A DNA stretch of 10,497 nt from JAUWTJ01 sp965603015 (GTDB taxonomy: Bacteria > Pseudomonadota > Alphaproteobacteria > M2410). Position 1 is the stretch's first letter, and each line of letters begins with the position of its first letter. Of the stretch, positions 5,404 to 10,497 are shown piece after piece. The notes below the pieces were generated by a model. It was not told where the DNA came from. It was given only the letters and a program-made list of their open reading frames with translations, and made no database searches. A program made the position numbers and the translations under genes. The DNA lies in NCBI GenBank assembly GCA_965603015.1, contig CBFDBJ010000102.1, positions 1-10,497 on the forward strand, written 5' to 3'.

Positions 5404-7974
5404 ATGGGCAAGAAAATGCTTATCGATTCCGCCCACCGGGAAGAGACCCGTGTGGTAGTGATCGACAACAATCGGATCGACGAATTTGACTACGAATCAG
5501 CGACCAAGAAACAGTTAAAAGGCAATATCTATCTCGCCAAAATAACCCGCGTTGAGCCGTCGCTACAGGCTGCATTCGTGGAATATGGCGGGAACAGACA
5601 CGGCTTCCTGGCTTTCTCGGAAATCCACCCCGACTACTATCAAGTCCCTGTTGCTGACCGTCAGGCTTTGCTTGAAATCGCAGCAGAAGAACGGCGCGAG
5701 TCCGAACGGCTCGAAGCTGCCGACAATGGTGACGACAACGACGACAAACCCAGAGGTCGAGGCCGCGCCGGCAACAAGAAGGCATCGACTACAAGCAAGA
5801 CATCGGACGAGACCCCGATTGCAGAAGAAGACCCTTCAATCTGGACATCAGCGGCAAAACGGGCAGATCAACCCGATACCTGCGAGGATGCAGAGCTGTG
5901 GACGTCCGCCTTCAACCGGTCTGTTCAGCGCGGTGATTTGGATGAATCTTTTGTTGAAACCGCGTCGGATGACGACGTCGTCGAAGCCGAGGCACGGCCG
6001 CGCAAACGCCGGTATGCCAAACGATACCAGATACAGGAAGTGATCAAGCGCCGTCAGGTTATGCTGGTCCAGATCGTCAAGGAAGAACGCGGCAACAAGG
6101 GCGCTGCGGTAACCACTTATCTCTCGCTGGCGGGACGTTACGGCGTCCTCATGCCGAACACCAATCGCGGTGGTGGGATTTCACGGAAGATCGCTTCTGT
6201 GACTGATCGCAAACGTCTGCGCACCGCAGTTGCTGATCTCAGTGTGCCTGATGGCATGGGCCTCATTATTCGCACCGCTGGCGCCGAACGCACCAAAACG
6301 GAAATCAAACGCGACTATGAATATCTCCTGAGGCTGTGGGAGAATGTCCGCGAACTGACCCTCAAGTCATCGGCTCCCACACTGGTTTATGAAGAAGGCA
6401 GCCTGATCAAGCGGTCCATCCGCGACCTCTACAACAAGGATATCGACACAATTCTGGTCGAGGGCGAGGAAGGCTACAAGGAAGCCAAGGCTTTCATGAA
6501 GATGCTGATCCCCAGCCATTCAAAGAACGTTCAGCCCTACCGTGACCCGACGCCGCTTTTCCAGCGTTACAAGGCCGAGAGCCATCTGGAAGCCATGTTC
6601 AATCCGGTGGTCCAGCTGAAGTCCGGCGGCTATATTGTTATTGATCCAACCGAAGCCCTGATCTCAATCGACGTCAACTCCGGCCGCGCGACGCGTGAGC
6701 ATTCCATCGAGGATACCGCGCTCAAGACCAACCTTGAAGCCGCAGAAGAGGCCGCACGCCAGTTCCGCCTGCGCGACCTTGCCGGCCTCATCGTCATCGA
6801 CTTCATCGATATGGAAGAACACCGCAACAATCGCGCGGTGGAACGCAAATTGAAGGAGAGCCTCAAAGGCGACCGGGCACGCATTCAGGTCGGACGCATT
6901 TCGATGTTCGGTCTGCTTGAAATGTCTCGCCAGCGCATGCGGGCAGGTCTGCATGAATCTGGCACGATTATCTGTCCGCATTGCGAGGGCATTGGCCGCA
7001 TCCGCTCGCTTGAAACCACTGTTCTGGGTTGTCTCCGGATGATCGAGGAAGAAGGCATGAAAGCCCGCACGGCAACGGCGACATTGAAAGTCCCAACTGA
7101 AGTCGGCCTGTATCTGTTGAACAACAAGCGCGGCGAATTGCACCGCATGGAAGAACAATACGCCTTGCATGTCGTCATCGACCTGACGCCGAGCATGGGG
7201 CCGATGGAAAGCGATCTCGTTCGCGGCGAAAGCCTCAGTAAGGAACAGAGCGCGACCATAGAGACCGCCATCCGGTTTGACGGCGAATATACCGTCGACG
7301 AATCTGATGATGACGATGATGACGTTTTGGATGTCGAAGTCGACGCTGAAATCGAAGTCGAAGCTGTCGCACAAGAGACTGAGGCAGAAGCAACAACGAC
7401 CGAGCGGCCAAAACGGCGGCGCGGCAGGCAGCGCTCACGCGGTCGCAATGGCGCGTCCGAAGACGGTGAGACACCCTCGATCTCAAAAAAGGATGATGCT
7501 GAAAGCGGGGACGCCAAAGACCAGAAGGCTGCGACCTCTGAAGACAAAGCTGACGGTGACGGGACCGAAGAGGGTACCGACGAGGACCACAAGCCTCGCC
7601 GCCGCCGCAGAGGTCGACGCGGTGGTCGTCGTAATCGCAAGGTCGCTGAAGACGGTGATAATGAAAATGGTAATACTGGAGACGAGGCAGCAGCGGGCTC
7701 CGAAACTGGCGATCAACCCGCCGGGAAGTCGGACGATGGCCTAAAAACAGAACCCGAGACTGTTGTGGCGAAAGAAGAGATCGCCGATCCGGTTGTCATC
7801 CAGATCAAGGAAGCGGAGCCGACCAAAGCTTCACCCAAACGAGGCAGAAAACCTGCCATACCTGAAGCCGGTAATGATGATACAGAACTCGTCGAGGCGG
7901 CGAGCAGTGTTGATCCGGTCGCTGAGGACAAGCCAAAATCAACCAAACGTGGGTGGTGGCAACGGGGCGCCTGA
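5404..7974 (+). CDS. rne: Ribonuclease E
   Basis: Essential endoribonuclease of mRNA decay and rRNA/tRNA maturation, and scaffold of the RNA degradosome. The 856 residues start at ATG 5404 with AGGAG about ten bases upstream. The S1 RNA-binding domain is split: residues 38-88 (NIYLAKITRVEPSLQAAF) and 207-252 (QIVKEERGNKGAAVTTYLSL) flank an acidic, low-complexity insert of about 110 residues. Next come the 5'-phosphate sensor Arg290/Thr291 in GLIIRTAG, the DNase I-like catalytic part with Asp423 (SIDVNSG) and Asp466 (VIDFIDM), and the zinc-link Cys524/Cys527 (CPHCEG). All four landmarks sit about 120 residues later than in the E. coli enzyme, which matches the insert. Residues 605-856 are disordered: Asp/Glu-rich tracts (DDDDDD at 635-640) alternate with arginine-rich RNA-binding patches (669-682 and 730-746). 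The protein ends in TKRGWWQRGA. The split S1 domain points to the alphaproteobacterial form. Catalytic residues are intact. Confidence 0.97.
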   Translation: MGKKMLIDSAHREETRVVVIDNNRIDEFDYESATKKQLKGNIYLAKITRVEPSLQAAFVEYGGNRHGFLAFSEIHPDYYQVPVADRQALLEIAAEERRESERLEAADNGDDNDDKPRGRGRAGNKKASTTSKTSDETPIAEEDPSIWTSAAKRADQPDTCEDAELWTSAFNRSVQRGDLDESFVETASDDDVVEAEARPRKRRYAKRYQIQEVIKRRQVMLVQIVKEERGNKGAAVTTYLSLAGRYGVLMPNTNRGGGISRKIASVTDRKRLRTAVADLSVPDGMGLIIRTAGAERTKTEIKRDYEYLLRLWENVRELTLKSSAPTLVYEEGSLIKRSIRDLYNKDIDTILVEGEEGYKEAKAFMKMLIPSHSKNVQPYRDPTPLFQRYKAESHLEAMFNPVVQLKSGGYIVIDPTEALISIDVNSGRATREHSIEDTALKTNLEAAEEAARQFRLRDLAGLIVIDFIDMEEHRNNRAVERKLKESLKGDRARIQVGRISMFGLLEMSRQRMRAGLHESGTIICPHCEGIGRIRSLETTVLGCLRMIEEEGMKARTATATLKVPTEVGLYLLNNKRGELHRMEEQYALHVVIDLTPSMGPMESDLVRGESLSKEQSATIETAIRFDGEYTVDESDDDDDDVLDVEVDAEIEVEAVAQETEAEATTTERPKRRRGRQRSRGRNGASEDGETPSISKKDDAESGDAKDQKAATSEDKADGDGTEEGTDEDHKPRRRRRGRRGGRRNRKVAEDGDNENGNTGDEAAAGSETGDQPAGKSDDGLKTEPETVVAKEEIADPVVIQIKEAEPTKASPKRGRKPAIPEAGNDDTELVEAASSVDPVAEDKPKSTKRGWWQRGA

Positions 7975-7987
7975 ACCAAAGTCAGGC
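7969..7987 (+). other. Stem-loop at the rne stop codon
   Basis: GCCTGA (7969-7974, including the rne stop TGA) pairs with TCAGGC (7982-7987) around a seven-base loop. No T-run follows, so it is unlikely to be an intrinsic terminator. Transcription from rne into the crotonase gene 49 bp downstream therefore looks possible. It could stabilise the rne mRNA 3' end or be chance. Confidence 0.3.
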
Positions 7988-8023
7988 CTGTTCGGAAAGA
8001 TCAAATATTTTCGGGAGACCGGT

Positions 8024-8842
8024 ATGGAACTAAAGACCATCAACTATGAGGTGGCCGATCATATCGCGACCCTGACGCTCTCCCGTCCTCACCGCATGAA
8101 TGCCTGGACAGGCCGGATGCATACGGAATACCGGTGGGTGCTGGCCGAGGCGGACAAGGATCCGGACGTCCGTGTTATCATTCTGACTGGAGAAGGCCGC
8201 GCTTTTTGTGCCGGCGCCGACACAGCTGCCCTTGAAGGCCATGTCGAAAAAGGTGGCTATGATCCGGGCACCCCGGATCCACTCGCCGAGCCCGGCTTCG
8301 GCGTTCGCGACGAATTTGATGCCTCCTGGGCCTTTCACTTTGGAATTTCAAAACCAATTATAGCAGCCATCAATGGCCCTGCTGCAGGCGTCGGCCTGGT
8401 GCTCGCCTGTTACGCTGATCTGCGGTTTGCCGCCGAGGGCGTCAAGTTCACGACAGCCCACGGGCGGTTCAATTTTCCGGCCGAGTTCGGCCTGTCATGG
8501 GTGCTGCCCCGGCTCATTGGCCTGACCCACGCCAACGACCTGCTGCTCTCGAGCCGCGTATTCCTGTCAGAGGAAGCTTACGAGATGGGCATGCTCAACA
8601 AGGTGCTGCCAAAGGACGAGCTGATGGCGCACGTTATGGCCTATGCGAAGAACCTGGCGGAGAATGTTGCACCGGGTTCCCTCCGGGCGACCAAACTTCA
8701 GATCTATTCAGACCAGCACCGCGACATCGCCTCGTCCGTGCATCATGCGGATGAACTCCTCAACGCCATGTCACGTGAGCCGGATTATACTGAGGGCCTG
8801 AAGGCCTTTATGGAAAAGCGCAAGGCGGACTGGAAGGGCTAG
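8024..8842 (+). CDS. Crotonase-family protein (enoyl-CoA hydratase/isomerase superfamily)
   Basis: A 272-residue cytoplasmic protein of normal crotonase length. The start is ATG 8024 with GGGAG about six bases upstream; the frame is open further back into rne, but that part is only shadow sequence. The N-terminal fold is typical (ADHIATLTLSRPHRMNAW). The CoA oxyanion-hole motifs are present: AFCAGAD (residues 60-66) and INGPAAGVG (116-124). The two glutamates of true hydratases (Glu144 and Glu164 in rat mitochondrial enzyme) appear to be replaced, by about Val126 and by His146 in TTAHGRF. Glu154 in FPAEFGLSW lines up instead with the single catalytic Glu of peroxisomal delta3,delta2-enoyl-CoA isomerases. 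A Gly/Pro-rich loop (about 75-97) sits over the usual active-site entrance. I would call it a crotonase of unknown reaction, possibly an isomerase. It lies 49 bp after rne and may be read from it. Confidence 0.88.
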   Translation: MELKTINYEVADHIATLTLSRPHRMNAWTGRMHTEYRWVLAEADKDPDVRVIILTGEGRAFCAGADTAALEGHVEKGGYDPGTPDPLAEPGFGVRDEFDASWAFHFGISKPIIAAINGPAAGVGLVLACYADLRFAAEGVKFTTAHGRFNFPAEFGLSWVLPRLIGLTHANDLLLSSRVFLSEEAYEMGMLNKVLPKDELMAHVMAYAKNLAENVAPGSLRATKLQIYSDQHRDIASSVHHADELLNAMSREPDYTEGLKAFMEKRKADWKG

Positions 8843-8855
8843 TCTCCTCCAAAAG

Positions 8856-8960
8856 TTGTCATCCTCGGCGGCACAGCCGACCGGGGATCCATACCTGAGG
8901 ATTGTCAGGTCACAGGTATGGATCCCCGATTCCAGGCTTCGCCTGGCTCGAGGATGACAA
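8856..8960. repeat. Pair of inverted REP-like units in the convergent gap
   Basis: Two copies of one unit face each other: the left at 8856-8897, the right at 8913-8960 (reverse complement), with a 15-base spacer. Each unit begins TTGTCATCCTCG and ends CGGGGATCCATACCTG; these ends are identical between copies (12 and 16 bases). The middles differ, but each can form its own hairpin: TCGGC/GCCGA (8865-8880) on the left and CCAGGC/GCCTGG (8932-8946) on the right. Folded as one strand, the element gives an outer 12-bp stem, two side hairpins and a central 16-bp stem, like a cloverleaf. It fills the gap between the 3' ends of the crotonase gene and dnaE2. Read on the minus strand it is followed by CTTTTGG, so it might weakly terminate dnaE2. 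The unit resembles dispersed alphaproteobacterial repeats as I recall them; copy number is unknown here. Confidence 0.85.
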
Positions 8961-8972
8961 GAAGAAAAAAGG

Positions 8973-10497
8973 TCAATGGAAATCCCGACTCCTCGGAAGA
9001 ATGGCAGCCGCGCGAGCGGCCTTTGCGTTTGTTTTTTCTTCAGCGATAGCCAGAGGATCGCGGGGCACATGTTTGATAGCGTCCCCCCTTGCAATTTCAT
9101 CCACGCTCTCGTGATGGTCCGATGACAGGATCGCCAGTTCGTGGCTGAGGTCTTCGATCTTCTCGGCGATGACATGAATGACCAGACCTTCTCGCTGCAA
9201 TCTCCCGGTCACACCCATAACCCGCGACGCCAGAACCACCTGGCGGTATTTTTCAAACACCTTGGGCCAGATGATGACATTGGCGACGCCGGTTTCATCT
9301 TCAAGGGTGGCGAAGATGACGCCGCTGGCCGTGCCCGGCCTTTGGCGCACCAGCACAAGACCGGCCAGGTTAATCCGTTTGTTCTCCGGGATGTCGGCGA
9401 GCTGCTCGTTACGGACGATGCACCGCGCCTCGAACCGTGTCCGCAGAAAACTCAAAGGATGTGCCTTGAGGGAAAGTCTGAGGTGCGCATAGTCGTGCAC
9501 CACATGCTCGCCAAGCGGCATCGCCGGAAGCATGACTTTGGCCTCCGTCCCGTCTGATGACCGATCAGCAAACAGCGGCAGCTGATCGGCCCCGAGCGCC
9601 TTCACGGCCCAGAGCGCGCCGCGCCGGTCAAGCCCGATGGAGCGAAAGGCGTCCGCCTCGGCGAGGCGCTCAAGCTCCTTCGGGCTGAGACCGCTCTTGC
9701 GCCACAGGTCAATAACACTGTCATAGCCTGCCTCGGGCCGCGCCGAGACAAGGCACTGCGCCGTATCCTCCCGCAAACCCTTGATCTGCCGGAAGCCAAG
9801 CCGCACCGCAAAAGCATTGCCGCCCTCCTCGGTCCTCGACCCGTCTTCGGCATCAAGCGGCTCCAGCAGCGCGTGCCACGAGGAGCGATTGATATCAACG
9901 GTGCGCACCTCGCTGCCATGCTCCCGGGCATCGCGCACGAGCTGCGCCGGCGCGTAGAAGCCGAGCGGCTGGGCGTTGAGCAGGCTCGCCAGAAACACAT
10001 CCGGGTAATGACATTTAATCCAGGCTGAGACATAGACCAGCAGAGCGAAGCTTGCCGCGTGACTTTCCGGGAAACCGTATTCGCCAAAGCCCTCGATCTG
10101 TTTAAAGCAGCGCTCGGCGAACGCACGCTCGTAGCCGCGCGCCACCATGCCTTCAACCAGTTTGACGCCAAAGGTGTGAATGGTTCCGACCTTGCGGAAG
10201 GTCGCCATGGCGCGGCGCAGGCGGTCAGCCTCGGACGGTGTAAAGCCTCCGGCGACGATAGCGATCTTCATCGCCTGTTCCTGGAACAGCGGCACACCCA
10301 AAGTCTTGCCAAGAACCTCTTCAAGTTCCTTCGAGGGAAACTCCACCGGTTCGGTACCATCACGGCGTCTCAGGTAGGGATGCACCATGTCGCCTTGAAT
10401 GGGACCCGGCCGCACGATGGCGACCTCGATGACCAGATCATAAAAATTGCGCGGTTTGAGGCGCGGCAGCATGGACATCTGCGCCCGGCTCTCGACC
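8973..10497 (-). CDS. dnaE2: Error-prone DNA polymerase DnaE2 (ImuC), C-terminal half
   Basis: C-family polymerase used in SOS mutagenesis and translesion synthesis with ImuA and ImuB. The frame is open through the right edge, so the 5' half is missing; about 507 residues of a protein usually near 1,080 are seen. The visible part begins VESRAQMSMLPRLKPR and continues EVAIVRPGPIQGD, which marks DnaE2 rather than the replicative DnaE1. An internal ATG at 10478 is not the start. Numbering from that Met: finger and palm-adjacent segment to about 200, a helix-hairpin-helix-like stretch near 263-285, QLPLF at 299-303, an OB-fold at about 368-446, and the end ILPRSRDFH, typical of DnaE2. The catalytic aspartates lie off the window. 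It is convergent with the crotonase gene. imuA and imuB would be expected upstream, to the right, and LexA control there; neither is visible. Confidence 0.95.
   Translation of the reverse strand, partial: VESRAQMSMLPRLKPRNFYDLVIEVAIVRPGPIQGDMVHPYLRRRDGTEPVEFPSKELEEVLGKTLGVPLFQEQAMKIAIVAGGFTPSEADRLRRAMATFRKVGTIHTFGVKLVEGMVARGYERAFAERCFKQIEGFGEYGFPESHAASFALLVYVSAWIKCHYPDVFLASLLNAQPLGFYAPAQLVRDAREHGSEVRTVDINRSSWHALLEPLDAEDGSRTEEGGNAFAVRLGFRQIKGLREDTAQCLVSARPEAGYDSVIDLWRKSGLSPKELERLAEADAFRSIGLDRRGALWAVKALGADQLPLFADRSSDGTEAKVMLPAMPLGEHVVHDYAHLRLSLKAHPLSFLRTRFEARCIVRNEQLADIPENKRINLAGLVLVRQRPGTASGVIFATLEDETGVANVIIWPKVFEKYRQVVLASRVMGVTGRLQREGLVIHVIAEKIEDLSHELAILSSDHHESVDEIARGDAIKHVPRDPLAIAEEKTNAKAARAAAILPRSRDFH

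Noticed and set aside
5208..5489. Plus-strand open frame running into the start of rne
   Set aside because: AAGGAAGG lies too far (about 12 bases) from its ATG, and it overlaps rne by 86 bp in another frame. The translation is not convincing. A leader peptide cannot be excluded but has no support.
7306..7323. GATGATGAC-type short repeat
   Set aside because: It encodes the DDDDDD run of the disordered RNase E tail; simple codon repetition explains it.
6885..7640. 251-codon minus-strand frame rich in Ser and Arg
   Set aside because: It is the mirror of the acidic and arginine-rich tail of RNase E, where codon composition keeps several frames open. The 7277-7744 plus frame is the same artefact.
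8973..10478. dnaE2 as a complete 501-residue gene starting at ATG 10478
   Set aside because: The frame stays open to the window edge, and the upstream codons (VESRAQ) match DnaE2, so the Met is internal and the gene is cut by the window.

Overview
The window looks like core chromosome of an alphaproteobacterium. The evidence is an RNase E whose S1 domain is split by a long acidic insert, a DnaE2 (ImuC) translesion polymerase, a perfect CtrA-type box (TTAA-N7-TTAA), and a dispersed repeat unit of the 'TCATCCTCGG...GGATCCATACC' kind that I recall from alphaproteobacterial intergenic DNA. Base composition is moderately GC-rich throughout, and no segment stands out as foreign. I see no tRNA, rRNA, insertion sequence, phage gene or CRISPR array. 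I cannot name the genus.

Layout. Positions 1-4655 hold three genes on the minus strand, read right to left: amiC (peptidoglycan amidase), mrcA (bifunctional penicillin-binding protein 1A) and the 5' part of prfB (release factor 2). prfB carries an intact programmed +1 frameshift site. Positions 4656-5403 are a 748-bp divergent intergenic region that serves amiC (minus) and rne (plus). It holds a symmetrical, operator-like cluster over a candidate amiC promoter, a CtrA-type box and several possible stem-loops in the rne leader. rne (RNase E) and a crotonase-family gene follow on the plus strand, 49 bp apart. From the right edge, the C-terminal half of dnaE2 runs on the minus strand and converges on the crotonase gene. 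The 130-bp gap between those two 3' ends is almost filled by two inverted copies of a REP-like unit.

How the genes work together. AmiC and MrcA are a peptidoglycan hydrolase and synthase, so the minus-strand group links wall growth and division with translation termination. RNase E is the central mRNA decay and processing enzyme. DnaE2 belongs to SOS mutagenesis, and its usual partners imuA and imuB would lie beyond the right edge. The crotonase has no obvious functional tie to its neighbours.

I found no new multi-gene system. The points most worth a second look are the amiC/rne regulatory region, the inverted REP-like pair, the non-canonical crotonase active site, and a clamp-binding-like motif in DnaE2. 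Everything is read by eye from sequence; no database search was run.
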